From: Lachnospiraceae bacterium AM48-27BH
GTDB taxonomy: Bacteria > Bacillota > Clostridia > Lachnospirales > Lachnospiraceae
DNA length: 59,672 nt
Assembly: GCA_003478355.1 (NCBI GenBank)
Contig: QUFC01000022.1
Coordinates: 1 to 59,672, forward strand
Direction: 5' to 3'
The notes under the pieces were generated by a model. It saw only the letters and a program-made list of their open reading frames with translations, did not search any database and was not told the DNA's origin. Of the stretch, positions 39,284 through 49,800 are shown one piece after another. A program made the position numbers and the translations under genes. The stretch's first letter is position 1. Every line of letters starts with the position of its first letter.

Positions 39284-40566
39284 TGGCAGATCGTTGGTGT
39301 GCGCTGCTTCTGCGTACCAGTCACAACAAAGAACGTGACAATATGCTCTGGAACATTTCAGGAAGCTTTTTCTATGCCTTTGCCAGTATGGTCCTGTCCT
39401 TTCTGGTGATGCGGATCATAGGCAAAGAGCAGGGCGGTATCTTCTCTTTCGGGTTCAGCACCATTGGCCAGCAGATGTTTATCCTGGCATATTTCGGCAT
39501 CCGGCCTTTTCAGGTGACCGATGGCAATGGGCAGTTCCGGTTTGGTGATTATCTCCATCACCGTTATGTGACCTGCGCTCTGGCGTTAGCGGCAGGCGGA
39601 GTGTGGTTACTGGTCAGTGGCTACACGATAGAAAAAGCGGCGGTGATCTTTTTACTGGTATGTTATAAGGTCATTGATGGTTTCGCAGATGTATACGAGT
39701 CAGAATTCCAGAGAAATGGAAACCTGCATCTGACAGGAAAATCCAACACATTTCGAACAATTTTAACAGTTGGAACATTTTTGATTGTTCTGACGATCAC
39801 GAGAAATCTTCTTGCCGCCTGCGCAGCGGCAGCAGCAGCCCAGGCAGCGGGGGTTCTGATCTTTGACCAGGTGGTGATCCGCCGGCTTTCCGGTGTGGAT
39901 TTTGCTTGGGACAAGGAGAAGCTGTGGACACTGACAGGCAGTACGGTTCTGCTGTTTGTGTCGGTATTTTTCGATTTTTATGTATTTTCTGCAGAAAAAT
40001 ATGCCATTGACGCCTATTTAAACGATGCGGCGTCCGGGTATTTTAATATTATTTTCATGCCGACGTCCATGATCAATCTGGCGGCTGGTTTTGTGATCCG
40101 TCCAGTGCTGACGGCATTAACGGACGCATGGAACGGATGGGACTGGGAGAAGTTTGACGGCACGCTGAGACGTATTTCTTTGATCATCGCCGGGCTTAGC
40201 GTTCTGGCAGTGGCGGGAGCGGCAGTTCTTGGAAAACCGGTGCTGGGGATTCTGGAGCGGATCCTGGGAAGCGGATATGAAGGGTGTCTGACAGCATATT
40301 TCTGGCCGTTTGTGATCTGTGTGGCAGGCGGCGGGTTCTATGCGTTTTTGAATCTGTATTACTATGTGCTGGTGATCATGCGGAAACAGAGGATGATCTT
40401 CGGTATTTATGCGGTGATGACTGCGATCGCGGCAGTGATCTCACCGGGATTTGTGAAAGCTTATGGCATTCCGGGGGCGGCGTTCGGTTATCTGCTTCTG
40501 ATGCTTCTGATGACCGCCGGATTTTTCTTTTGTGAAAGATTCGCATATCGCCAGGGAAAACATTGA
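39283..40566 (+). CDS. Polysaccharide flippase-like membrane protein, second copy
   Basis: A 427-residue polytopic protein of the MOP/PST type: NMLWNISGSFFYAFASMVLSF at the first helix and GKEQGGIFSFGFSTIGQQ after it. It is distinct in sequence from the first flippase and has an Ala-rich helix near residue 180-190. It may flip a polyprenol-phosphate sugar made by the preceding GT2, or a second repeat unit. It is translationally coupled to that gene. Followed by repeat B copy 2. Confidence 0.85.
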   Translation: MADRWCALLLRTSHNKERDNMLWNISGSFFYAFASMVLSFLVMRIIGKEQGGIFSFGFSTIGQQMFILAYFGIRPFQVTDGNGQFRFGDYLHHRYVTCALALAAGGVWLLVSGYTIEKAAVIFLLVCYKVIDGFADVYESEFQRNGNLHLTGKSNTFRTILTVGTFLIVLTITRNLLAACAAAAAAQAAGVLIFDQVVIRRLSGVDFAWDKEKLWTLTGSTVLLFVSVFFDFYVFSAEKYAIDAYLNDAASGYFNIIFMPTSMINLAAGFVIRPVLTALTDAWNGWDWEKFDGTLRRISLIIAGLSVLAVAGAAVLGKPVLGILERILGSGYEGCLTAYFWPFVICVAGGGFYAFLNLYYYVLVIMRKQRMIFGIYAVMTAIAAVISPGFVKAYGIPGAAFGYLLLMLLMTAGFFFCERFAYRQGKH

Positions 40567-40599
40567 CTGATCCAGAATGTGCGACGGAAATCCGAAAAG

Positions 40600-40732
40600 G
40601 TTACTGTACACGGGTAGGCATTTTCTGAACTGAAAATGCCGTATGATACAGTGGTGGTAACAGATTTTGCCGATTTAGGATGCGAAGCATCGGCAAAATC
40701 CGTTGCTGTTTGCGCAACGCGTGAACAGTAAC
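40600..40732. repeat. Intergenic repeat B, copy 2
   Basis: Same 133-bp length, same GTTACTGT/ACAGTAAC ends and same internal stems as 16095-16227; the visible differences are around GATTTAGGATGCG versus GATTTGGAATGCG, in the loop of the long stem. It interrupts the polysaccharide operon between the second flippase and the next GT. Confidence 0.88.
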
Positions 40733-40815
40733 CAGAAAAGCGTTGACCGTGTGCAGTGTGTGGGAATGAGAGCATTGGAATGTGGAAACGGCAGGCTGTG
40801 AAGTCTGAGATGGAC

Positions 40816-40851
40816 ACGAATCATGGAAAGGAAACGAATCATGGAAAGGAC
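40816..40851 (+). repeat. Tandem 18-bp duplication at a ribosome-binding site
   Basis: ACGAATCATGGAAAGGAA (40816-40833) is followed directly by ACGAATCATGGAAAGGAC (40834-40851). Each unit carries an ATG and a GGAAAGGA Shine-Dalgarno-like stretch, placed just before the GT start at 40858. Confidence 0.85.
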
Positions 40852-40857
40852 ACGAGG

Positions 40858-41823
40858 ATGAGCAATCCAGTGGTAGATGTGATCGTTCCGGTTTACCGGC
40901 CGGACGATAAATTTTATAAATTATTACAACAATTAAAACAACAGACCTGGCCGGTTCACAGGATCATTCTGATGAATACGGAAAAGAAGTTCTGGGATGA
41001 GTTCTGGAAGACCAGAGAAGGGCTGAACATGGAGAACCTGGAAGTCCACCACATTTCCAAGGCGGAATTTGACCATGGCGGCACCAGAAATCAGGGTGTG
41101 TCCTATTCAGAGGCGGATGTGATCGTGTTGATGACGGATGATGCAGTGCCGGAGGATGATCACCTGATCGCCAACCTGGTAAAGGGCTTTCAGAGGAAGG
41201 GGCCAAACGGGGAAATGGTTTCGTCCGTTTACGCCAGACAGCTTCCGGCTCCAGACTGCCGGATCGTGGAGCGTTATACCCGGTCCTTTAACTATCCGGA
41301 GGAAAGCCGGGTAAAGACCAAAGCGGACTTAGCTGCCATGGGAATCAAGACCTATTTCTGCTCCAATGTCTGCTGTGCTTATGACCGGAAGATTTTTGAA
41401 AAACAGGGCGGATTTATCCGGCACACGATTTTTAATGAAGATATGATCTATGCGGCAGGTGTGATCCAGGCGGGGTATGCTATTGTTTATGAGGCGGACG
41501 CAAAGGTGATCCATTCCCATAATTTAAGCCCTATGGAGCAGTTCCACCGGAATTTCGACCTGGCCGTATCTCAGGCAGACCACCCGGAGATTTTTGCAGG
41601 GCTCCCATCTGAGGGGGAGGGCATCCGTCTGGTGAAGAAAACCGCCGGATGGCTGTGTAAGACAGGAAAACCGTGGCTGGTGCCATCGCTGGTGCTGCAC
41701 AGCGGGATGAAATACCTGGGTTACCGTATGGGTAAAAGGTATCAGAAGCTGCCAGAGGGCATGGTGAAGAAATGCACGATGAACCGGGCATACTGGGAGA
41801 AGAAGGGAGAAGACGCATCATGA
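40858..41823 (+). CDS. Glycosyltransferase family 2 (rhamnosyltransferase-like)
   Basis: A 321-residue GT-A enzyme: VVDVIVPVYRPDDKFYKLLQQL, the FDHGGTRNQGVSYSEADVIVLMTDDAVPED block and NVCCAYDRKIFEKQGGF, a pattern seen in rhamnosyltransferases of clostridia and streptococci. The start at 40858 is preferred over an upstream open frame to 40756 because the extension is the tandem repeat. The stop overlaps the DUF2304 start by four bases. With rfbC nearby it likely transfers rhamnose. Confidence 0.88.
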   Translation: MSNPVVDVIVPVYRPDDKFYKLLQQLKQQTWPVHRIILMNTEKKFWDEFWKTREGLNMENLEVHHISKAEFDHGGTRNQGVSYSEADVIVLMTDDAVPEDDHLIANLVKGFQRKGPNGEMVSSVYARQLPAPDCRIVERYTRSFNYPEESRVKTKADLAAMGIKTYFCSNVCCAYDRKIFEKQGGFIRHTIFNEDMIYAAGVIQAGYAIVYEADAKVIHSHNLSPMEQFHRNFDLAVSQADHPEIFAGLPSEGEGIRLVKKTAGWLCKTGKPWLVPSLVLHSGMKYLGYRMGKRYQKLPEGMVKKCTMNRAYWEKKGEDAS

Positions 41824-42302
41824 TGACAATGACATTGAGAATTGCGTTAGTTTTGGTATCGCTGGGGACATTTTCCCTGATGATGCGGAAAATCCGCCAG
41901 TCAAAATTGCAGATTGAGAGCGCCATCTTCTGGATCGTGTTTTCCATCGTGCTGGTGGTATTCAGTATCTTTCCATCAGTGGCAGATTTTGCGTCAAGAC
42001 TCCTTGGAATCTACGCTACCACCAACTTTTTGTTTCTGTTTGCGATCTTCCTATTGATCGTGAAAGTATTTTACATGACCATCCACATCTCTCAGCTGGA
42101 AACCAGAGTGAAAGAACTGGTACAGCAGATGGCTTTGGAAGAAAAATGGAGAGAAGAGCAGAGTCAGATGCAGGAACGTGAGAGCCGGAGCGCAGCGGAA
42201 AAAGATGCTTATCAATACAAAAAGGAATGTAGGGAAGGGGTACAGTACAGTGAATCCGTACAGCCGGAGTGGGGGGATGGAGCCGATGAAACAGAGATGT
42301 AA
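41820..42302 (+). CDS. DUF2304 membrane protein
   Basis: A 160-residue protein with three hydrophobic helices (about 5-18, 33-52 and 65-88), the family pattern SAIFWIVFSIVLVVFSIFP and LGIYATTNFLFLFAIFLLIV, then a coiled-coil and charged tail (ISQLETRVKELVQQMALEEKW). DUF2304 genes often accompany polyprenol-phosphate GT2 genes; the function is unproven. It overlaps the previous gene by 4 bp and the next by 26 bp. Confidence 0.88.
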   Translation: MMTMTLRIALVLVSLGTFSLMMRKIRQSKLQIESAIFWIVFSIVLVVFSIFPSVADFASRLLGIYATTNFLFLFAIFLLIVKVFYMTIHISQLETRVKELVQQMALEEKWREEQSQMQERESRSAAEKDAYQYKKECREGVQYSESVQPEWGDGADETEM

Positions 42303-43992
42303 CTGGTGGAAAATGGCCGGAATCCTTCTGATCGTATTTCTGGCACTCTGGCATGGGCTGGAAGTAAAAGCCGGAGCAGCAGCATCCGGAAATCACTATC
42401 TTCTGATCCTTTATGGAATTCTGGTGATAGCAGCTTTTGCGAGTCTGCTTATGCTTCAAAAGTTCTTAAAACGGTGGAAGTTAGAGCAGCTTTATCTAGT
42501 TGTCGGACTCCTTTTAGGACTTGGTTACCTATTCGTTCTGCCTCCACTTTCTGCCCCGGATGAGATCAGCCATTACGTCGGCGCTTACCAGCTATCCAGC
42601 CATATGCTGGGGAGAACTGCCAACTACCCTACAGGCCATGTCCTGATCCGCCCAGAGGATTTCTTCCTGCAGGATGTGGAGGGAACGGATTCCTATACCA
42701 GGGATGAGAATGGGATCTGGAATACCTTTGAAGAGCCTGATCAGGGGAAAAACAGTTCTGCAGATGGGGATAACGACAACGAAACGAACGGTATCCTGTG
42801 GACAGAGACTCCGCAGGTGTTTGGCCAGGACTTAACTCAGAGTACCTACAACTCCATCTGGAATCGTCTGATCGCTGGCGAGAAAACATGGGCAGAGCAG
42901 CAGTTCTCATCAGAGGACATGGCAGTGACAGCCTTTCCGCCTGTGGTCACCACGCCTCTCGCCTATGTTCCCCAGGCCATTGGAATCACCCTGGCGCGCC
43001 TTTTTCATGGCAGCAGTATTCTCCTGGCCTATATGGGACGGCTGTGTAATCTGTTCTTTTTCGTGTTTATGACCTGGCTGGCCATGAAACGGATGCCATT
43101 TGGCAAAGAAGTGTTATTTGGTGCGGCGGTACTGCCTATGACCGTTCATTTATCTGCGTCCATGTCCTATGATGTGATGATCCTGGCATGTATGTTCCTG
43201 TTTACCGCCGTGTGCCTGGATCTGGCCTACCATAAAGAAAAGGTACAGATCCGCGATATTGCGCTCCTGATGGCGCTGATGGCGGTGGCAGGTCCCTGCA
43301 AGATGGTTTACGGTGTGATGATGGGTTTATGTCTTCTGATTCCGGTAAAAAAATTCGGCAGCTGGGGCAGATGGCTTCTGTCAGCCCTCTGTGTTGGCGG
43401 AATCTGGGCAGCTGCCATGTTACTGGTCAACAGCCAGACCATCGCTGCCTATGCAACCGCCACAGACACGGTGGTTTCCTGGGCAGAGGAGCAGGGCTAC
43501 AGCCTGATGTACTTAATTCATAATCCAGGACGGCTTGTGACGTTGTTTTACAATACCCTGTTGTGGCAGGGTGCATATCTGCACCAGACCATGATCGGTT
43601 CGGCCCTGGGAAATCTGGACGCCGGACTGGGCGCACCATACCTGGTTGTGATGATATTGACCGTCTGTCTGATCCTGCTGGCACTGAAAAAGCCTGGAGA
43701 GGCGCAGCTTATGACCACAGGAAACCGGATCTGGACTGTGATCGTCTGCGCCGGGGGTGCGGGACTGACCATGCTTTCCATGCTGATCGCCTGGACGCCC
43801 ATGTCATCAAGCGTCATCAGTGGCGTTCAGGGTCGGTATTTCCTGCCATTTCTTCCGGTGCTGCTGCTGATATGTAAAAATGACCGGTTGATTTTGACAA
43901 AGGATATAAACCGTAGTATATTGTATTTTATGCTGGTTTTAAATAGCTATGTACTGTTTCGGACCTTCGCGGCAGTGGTGCTGCGGGTCTGA
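42277..43992 (+). CDS. DUF2142 polytopic membrane protein (possible GT-C-like transferase)
   Basis: A 571-residue protein with about 11 helices and one large extracytoplasmic loop after the second to third helix (about residues 95-220). LPPLSAPDEISHYVGAYQLS carries the DUF2142 acidic motif (P-P-x-x-x-P-D-E), like the first-loop acidic site of GT-C glycosyltransferases that use polyprenol-phosphate sugars. The start at 42277 follows GGAG. I infer it adds side-chain sugars outside the membrane, using donor made by the GT2 at 38588. The family function is not established. Confidence 0.83.
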   Translation: MEPMKQRCNWWKMAGILLIVFLALWHGLEVKAGAAASGNHYLLILYGILVIAAFASLLMLQKFLKRWKLEQLYLVVGLLLGLGYLFVLPPLSAPDEISHYVGAYQLSSHMLGRTANYPTGHVLIRPEDFFLQDVEGTDSYTRDENGIWNTFEEPDQGKNSSADGDNDNETNGILWTETPQVFGQDLTQSTYNSIWNRLIAGEKTWAEQQFSSEDMAVTAFPPVVTTPLAYVPQAIGITLARLFHGSSILLAYMGRLCNLFFFVFMTWLAMKRMPFGKEVLFGAAVLPMTVHLSASMSYDVMILACMFLFTAVCLDLAYHKEKVQIRDIALLMALMAVAGPCKMVYGVMMGLCLLIPVKKFGSWGRWLLSALCVGGIWAAAMLLVNSQTIAAYATATDTVVSWAEEQGYSLMYLIHNPGRLVTLFYNTLLWQGAYLHQTMIGSALGNLDAGLGAPYLVVMILTVCLILLALKKPGEAQLMTTGNRIWTVIVCAGGAGLTMLSMLIAWTPMSSSVISGVQGRYFLPFLPVLLLICKNDRLILTKDINRSILYFMLVLNSYVLFRTFAAVVLRV

Positions 43993-44055
43993 TAAAAGGA
44001 TATGTTTGTGGTGTCAGATTCTGGCAGCACATGAAAAAGAAAAGGAGAAAATATC

Positions 44056-44613
44056 ATGGGAAAAATTAAAGTAACTCCATGTGAGATTGAAGGGCTGTAT
44101 GTGATCGAGCCAACGGTATTTAAGGATGAAAGAGGCTATTTTGTAGAAACCTATAACCAGAATGATTTCAAAGAAGCAGGGCTGAATATGGTATTTGTCC
44201 AGGACAACCAGTCTATGTCTGTGAAGGGTGTGTTAAGAGGACTTCACTATCAGAAACATTTCCCACAGGGGAAATTAGTGCGTGCCATCCGCGGTACCGT
44301 ATTTGATGTGGCAGTGGATCTGCGTACCAATTCCAAGACCTATGGAAAATGGTTTGGCGTGGAGTTATCAGCAGAGAATAAGAAGCAGTTCTACATTCCG
44401 GAGGGCTTTGCCCATGGATTTATCGTGTTATCCGATGAGGCAGAATTTGCTTACAAATGTACGGATTTCTATCATCCGGGCGATGAGGGCGGTCTTGCAT
44501 GGAACGACCCTGAGATCGGTGTGGAATGGCCGATCGAGGAAGGTATGAAGCTGATCATTTCCGAGAAAGACCAGAAATGGGGCGGCTTGAAGGATACCTT
44601 TAAGTTTGAGTAA
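44056..44613 (+). CDS. rfbC: dTDP-4-dehydrorhamnose 3,5-epimerase
   Basis: A 185-residue cupin enzyme of dTDP-L-rhamnose synthesis. The catalytic His64 lies in LRGLHYQ, with FVQDNQSMSVKGVLRG before it and PEGFAHGFIVLSDEAEFAYKCTD after it. The other rhamnose genes (rfbA, rfbB, rfbD) are not in the window and must be elsewhere. It shows that the polysaccharide very probably contains rhamnose. It starts 63 bp after the DUF2142 gene with AAGGAG, followed after 24 bp by the ABC permease. Confidence 0.95.
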   Translation: MGKIKVTPCEIEGLYVIEPTVFKDERGYFVETYNQNDFKEAGLNMVFVQDNQSMSVKGVLRGLHYQKHFPQGKLVRAIRGTVFDVAVDLRTNSKTYGKWFGVELSAENKKQFYIPEGFAHGFIVLSDEAEFAYKCTDFYHPGDEGGLAWNDPEIGVEWPIEEGMKLIISEKDQKWGGLKDTFKFE

Positions 44614-44637
44614 GACCTGATTTAGGAAGGATATTTT

Positions 44638-45456
44638 ATGAATTATCTCATATCGCTGGCAAAGGATATCGTGAAAAAAAGGCGTCTGATCGGCGAACTG
44701 GCCAAGGCTGATTTTAAGAAGCGTTTTGTAGGCTCTTATTTTGGCATTGTGTGGATGTTTATCCAGCCTATCGTGACCGTTGCCATTTATTATTTTGTGT
44801 TTGGCGTAGGTTTCCGAAGCGGAGACCCCATCGAAGGGGTTCCTTACGTGTTGTGGCTGGTTCCAGGCATTGTGCCGTGGTTCTTCTTCAGCGAGGCGTT
44901 AAACACAGGAACAAACTGTCTCCAGGAGTATAGCTATCTGGTAAAAAAAGTGGTATTCCGCGTAGAGATCCTGCCGATCATTAAGATGATGTCCTGTCTC
45001 ATGGTGCATCTGATCTTTGTGCTGATCATGGGCGCGCTGTTTTTATGCTTTGGCTGGATGCCGCAGATCAGCTGGCTTCAGACCATGTACTATACCTTTG
45101 CAGCCTTTATGTTATCCATTGCCCTGGTGTATTTTACCAGCGCTGTTCAGGTGTTTTTTAAGGATATGGCACAGATCGTGGGTATCTGCCTGCAGTTTGG
45201 CATGTGGCTGACTCCGATCATGTGGCAGGTAGAGCAGTTTTCCGGAAGCTCCTTTTATCCGATTTTATGTAAACTTGTAAAATTCAATCCCATGTATTAC
45301 GTGGTCGTGGGCTACCGTGACAGCATGATCATGGGAAACGGATTCTGGCAGAGACCGGGACTGACCCTGTATTTCTGGGCAGTGACACTGCTGCTTTTAC
45401 TTGGGGGGCTGAAGGTATTTAAACGGCTGCGGCCACATTTTTCCGACGTATTATAA
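44638..45456 (+). CDS. Polysaccharide ABC exporter permease (Wzm / RgpC / TagG type)
   Basis: A 272-residue ABC-2 permease with six helices. The N-terminal KRRLIGELAKADFKKRFVGSYFGI amphipathic region and the WFFFSEALNTGTNCLQEYSYLVKKVVFRVEILP block are typical of permeases exporting teichoic acid, rhamnan or O-antigen. It forms the channel with the ATPase encoded 50 bp downstream. Ribosome site GGAAGG. Confidence 0.93.
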   Translation: MNYLISLAKDIVKKRRLIGELAKADFKKRFVGSYFGIVWMFIQPIVTVAIYYFVFGVGFRSGDPIEGVPYVLWLVPGIVPWFFFSEALNTGTNCLQEYSYLVKKVVFRVEILPIIKMMSCLMVHLIFVLIMGALFLCFGWMPQISWLQTMYYTFAAFMLSIALVYFTSAVQVFFKDMAQIVGICLQFGMWLTPIMWQVEQFSGSSFYPILCKLVKFNPMYYVVVGYRDSMIMGNGFWQRPGLTLYFWAVTLLLLLGGLKVFKRLRPHFSDVL

Positions 45457-45506
45457 ACAGGTGCTTTCACAAAACGATTCCGGGAGCGCATACCAGGGAG
45501 TGAAGA

Positions 45507-46832
45507 ATGGAAAACGCAATTACAGTAAAAGATGTAACCAAGATATATAAGCTTTATGACAAGCCTATTGACCGCTTAAAAGAGGCGCTGAATCCTTTTC
45601 ATAAAGAGTACCATAAAAAATTTTATGCTTTGAATAACCTTTCTTTTGAAGTGAAGAAAGGCGAGACCGTAGGCATCATTGGAACCAACGGCTCCGGTAA
45701 ATCCACGATCTTAAAGATCATTACCGGAGTGCTGACGCCGACCACCGGAGAGGTGGAGGTCAATGGCGTGATCTCTGCTCTTCTGGAGCTGGGCGCCGGT
45801 TTCAATATGGACTACACAGGAATTGAAAATATCTACATGAATGGCACCATGATGGGCTTTTCCAAGAAGGAAATGGACGCAAAGCTTCAGGAGATCCTGG
45901 ATTTTGCGGATATCGGGGATTTTGTCTACCAGCCGGTGAAGACCTATTCCAGCGGTATGTTCGTCCGTCTGGCATTTGCCCTGGCCATCAATGTGGAGCC
46001 GGAGATCCTGATCGTGGATGAGGCGTTATCCGTAGGCGACGTATTTTTCCAGTCCAAGTGCTACCGCCGCATGGAGGAGATCCGCCAGAAGGGTACCACG
46101 ATCCTGATGGTAACCCACGATATGGGAAGTATCATCAAGTATTGTGACAAGGTTGTTCTGTTAAATAAGGGCAATTTTGTGGCAGAGGGCGCACCGGGCC
46201 ATATGGTGGATCTGTATAAGAAGATTTTAGCGGGCCAGATGGAAGGTCTGGAAGCTGCCAAAGATGTGGACAGCGATTTTTCCGGAGAGACTGCGGAAAA
46301 AGAACAGAAAGAAAAGACTTATCAGCTTCCTCATGGAAAGCTGATGAAAGACAGCCTGACCATCAATAGCAACCGCACCGAGTACGGAGATGGGCGTGCA
46401 AAGATCTACGATCTGGGATTATTTGACCAGAGGGGCAATCTGACCAATCTGTTATTAAAGGGTGAAGAGTTCACCATCAAAGAGAAGATCCGTTTTGCGG
46501 CGCCGATCCAGAGCCCGATCTTTACTTATACGATCAAGGATAAAAAGGGAACGGATCTGACGGGAACCAATACCATGTTCGAGGGGACGGATATCAAACC
46601 GGTGAAGGCTGGTGACGAGTACGAGGTGTCCTTTACCCAGAAAATGACCCTGCAGGGAGGCGAGTATCTGCTTTCCATGAGCTGTACCGGATTTGAGCAG
46701 GGTGAGCATACGGTGTACCACCGCCTTTATGATGTGGCGAATATTACGGTCATTTCCAATAAGAATACAGTAGGTGTCTACGATATGGAGTCTGCTGTAC
46801 AGGCAGTGAAGATAGAGAGGAACCATGATTAA
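45507..46832 (+). CDS. Polysaccharide ABC exporter ATPase with C-terminal Wzt-type carbohydrate-binding domain
   Basis: A 441-residue protein. The ATPase (about 1-250) has Walker A G-T-N-G-S-G-K-S at 59-66, [12 protein letters not shown] and [14 protein letters not shown]-terminal beta-sandwich of the Wzt_C type follows at about 275-441 ([23 protein letters not shown], then [13 protein letters not shown]). In E. coli O9a the equivalent domain binds the modified non-reducing end of the finished chain and so permits export. Its presence here implies that the chain carries a terminal mark. The stop overlaps the next gene by 8 bp. Confidence 0.93.
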   Translation: MENAITVKDVTKIYKLYDKPIDRLKEALNPFHKEYHKKFYALNNLSFEVKKGETVGIIGTNGSGKSTILKIITGVLTPTTGEVEVNGVISALLELGAGFNMDYTGIENIYMNGTMMGFSKKEMDAKLQEILDFADIGDFVYQPVKTYSSGMFVRLAFALAINVEPEILIVDEALSVGDVFFQSKCYRRMEEIRQKGTTILMVTHDMGSIIKYCDKVVLLNKGNFVAEGAPGHMVDLYKKILAGQMEGLEAAKDVDSDFSGETAEKEQKEKTYQLPHGKLMKDSLTINSNRTEYGDGRAKIYDLGLFDQRGNLTNLLLKGEEFTIKEKIRFAAPIQSPIFTYTIKDKKGTDLTGTNTMFEGTDIKPVKAGDEYEVSFTQKMTLQGGEYLLSMSCTGFEQGEHTVYHRLYDVANITVISNKNTVGVYDMESAVQAVKIERNHD

Positions 46833-49800
46833 GGACAAACGTGACAATGGGAAAAGCGAAAGAAATGAAACGCTGAAAAGTATTTTAGATAATTATAAAG
46901 GAGACCGGAAGCGGGCATTAAAAGAACACCCGGATCTGGAAACTCTTTATGATCTGTCAGATCTGCGGGAAAATCTGCTGGAATGGTATCCCTTCCGGGA
47001 AGGGACCAGACTGCTGCAGGTGGGCTCCGGATATGGTGCGCTGACCGGAGTTTACAGTGAGAAAGCAGCACAGGTAGATGTACTGGATCCAGATGCCGGG
47101 GATTTAGAGGTCAATGAGCTGCGGCAGAAGCAGTATGAGGGCCGGGAGAATATCCGGTATATCCAGGATGAACTGTGTCATTATGTGGAGTCTGGGGCTT
47201 ATATGCAGGATCAGATGGCTGATGGAGCAGAGACCGAGGCAGTGCCGGACGGAATTAACACAGACAACGCAGGTTATGACTATGTGGTTTTTGTTGGTTC
47301 CTTAGAGCCATCCAAAGCTGCAGAACAGATCAGGGCAGCGAAACGATGTCTGGTTTCAGGCGGTGAACTGATCATTGCCGCCTGCAATCCGTTTGGTCTG
47401 AAATACTGGGCTGGCGCCAGGGCAGATGATCATGGATTTTCTAAGAAAACGCTGGAAACACTTCTGGGAACGGATGGCGAAACTTCCTGGTATTATCCAA
47501 TGCCGGACATCAAAGTTCCGGTTACCATTTTTTCGGATGAATATCTTCCGGGAAAAGGTGATCTGACGGACACCATCACGGCCTATGACTATCCGAAATA
47601 CCTGCTGATGGACGTGGGCGAAGCCTATGACCGGGTCTGCGCAGACGGACAGTTTGACCAGTATGCCAATGGATATCTGGTGATCTGGTCGGCTGGTAAG
47701 ACTGGTTGTGCCAAAGTAGTGGGTGCAGCCGGAGAAACAGGTGCAGCAGGAGAAACGGCGACAGGTGATGCAGAAGTTCTGCCCCAGGCCAATATCCAGT
47801 ACGTGAAATACAACCGCACCCGCCGGGAAGAATTCCAGATCCGCACTACGATCTACGGCGATCCTGCAACCGGCGAACGCCACGTAGAGAAAACCTCGCT
47901 GGCAGTGGAAGGCGCACCCCACATCTGGGCATTTTCCTCTGATTACGTGGATTTAAGCGCCCAGCACACTGGTGTGAAATTCGTACAGCCCGTCCAGGGC
48001 AGTGACCGCTGCAGCGTCCGTTTCCCGTATCTGAAGGGAAAAACCTGGTCTGAGCAGTTAGGCGAAGAGATCCAGGGCGGCAAAGTCCCGGCAGATACGG
48101 TCCGCACCGCTTTAAAACAGGTGCTGGCAGTGAAAACGGAGTGCGTGCAGAAGTTTATCGTAACACCCGAATTTACAGAAGTCTTTGGAGAGGTGGAGTC
48201 AAAAGAGGTCTGGAGTTCTCTTTCCATTTCCAATATTGACGCTTTATTTGAAAATATTTTACTGACCGATGACGGCATGTACTGCCTGGACTACGAGTGG
48301 GTATTCTCCTTCCCGATTCCAGAGACTTTCATCCGTTACCGGATCCTGTTCTATTTCCACCGCCAGTTCCACAGCCTGCTGACAGCATATCCAACCGTGG
48401 ACCAGTGGCTTGCGGAATTTGGTATTGGAGAAGAAGAACAGGAGATCTTCCGCCAGATGGAAGAGCATTTCCAGCGGTATGTCCATGGGGAAAACCAGCA
48501 GATCTATCTGGAAAATTATCTGGTGAAAACGAAAAATGCCAGGGAGTTAGCCAGAGTAGATGGCGAGCTGGAGCGCACCAAAGAGCGGCTGGAGCAGGTA
48601 AAGCTGCAGAGCCACCAGAAGGACACGGAGATCCGCAAGATCACAGAGGTCCAGCGTCTGACCAACAACCATGTGACCAACCTGGAAGTGATCATTTCCA
48701 ATCTGCGCCATGAAAATGAAGAGCTTGGCAAGGCATTGACTTATTATCACAAGCATGAGGCTGTCATTTTCAAGGTACGACGGAAGCTAGGCGAGGCATT
48801 TAATAAAAAATTCCCGAAGGGCAGCCTGAAACGGAAAAAACTGTCCTATATGAAGGAATATGTGTTCCATCCGTTCCGTTCCCTGAAGCTGTATACGTCA
48901 GAAGAAGGCAAAAACTTAAAAGACGGCGATTTCTCCATCGGTTCGGTGTACCGGGAACATGGAAAACTTCATTTCCCGAAGGTGGAGAATCCGCAGGTAT
49001 CCATCGTGATTCCGGTTTACAACCAGATCCACTATACTTACGCCTGTCTGGTGTCTATTTTAGAGCATACCAAGGACGTCACTTATGAGGTGATCATCGC
49101 CGATGATGTGTCTACAGATGCCACCGAGCATTTAAGCCGCTATGCGGAAGGTCTGGTGATCTGCCGCAATTCTACCAATCAGGGGTTCCTACGCAACTGC
49201 AACCAGGCGGCGAAAGCAGCCCGCGGGAAATATGTGATGTTCTTAAATAATGATACCCAGGTGACGGAAGGCTGGCTTTCTTCCCTGGTGGATCTGATCG
49301 AGTCCGATCCGGCCATCGGCATGGTAGGCTCCAAGCTGGTTTACCCGGATGGAAGATTACAGGAGGCTGGCGGCATCATCTGGAGCGATGGTTCCGGCTG
49401 GAACTATGGACGTCTGGATAACCCGGATAAGCCGGAATATAACTATGTGAAGGATGTGGATTACATTTCCGGTGCGGCGATCCTGTTATCGAATGATCTG
49501 TGGAAGCAGATCGGCGGATTTGATACCCGCTTTGCCCCGGCATACTGTGAAGATTCCGATCTGGCCTTTGAGGTGAGAAAAGCCGGATACCGGGTGGTAT
49601 ATCAGCCATTGTCCAAGGTGATCCATTTTGAGGGTGTGTCTAACGGAACCGATGTCCAGGGAAGTGGCCTGAAACGGTATCAGGTGGTCAATAATAAAAA
49701 ACTCCGGGAAAAATGGGCGGCAGAGCTGGCATGCCAGTGTGAGAACAACGGCAATCCTGACCCATTCCGGGCCCGTGAACGGAGTATGGGCAAGAAGATC

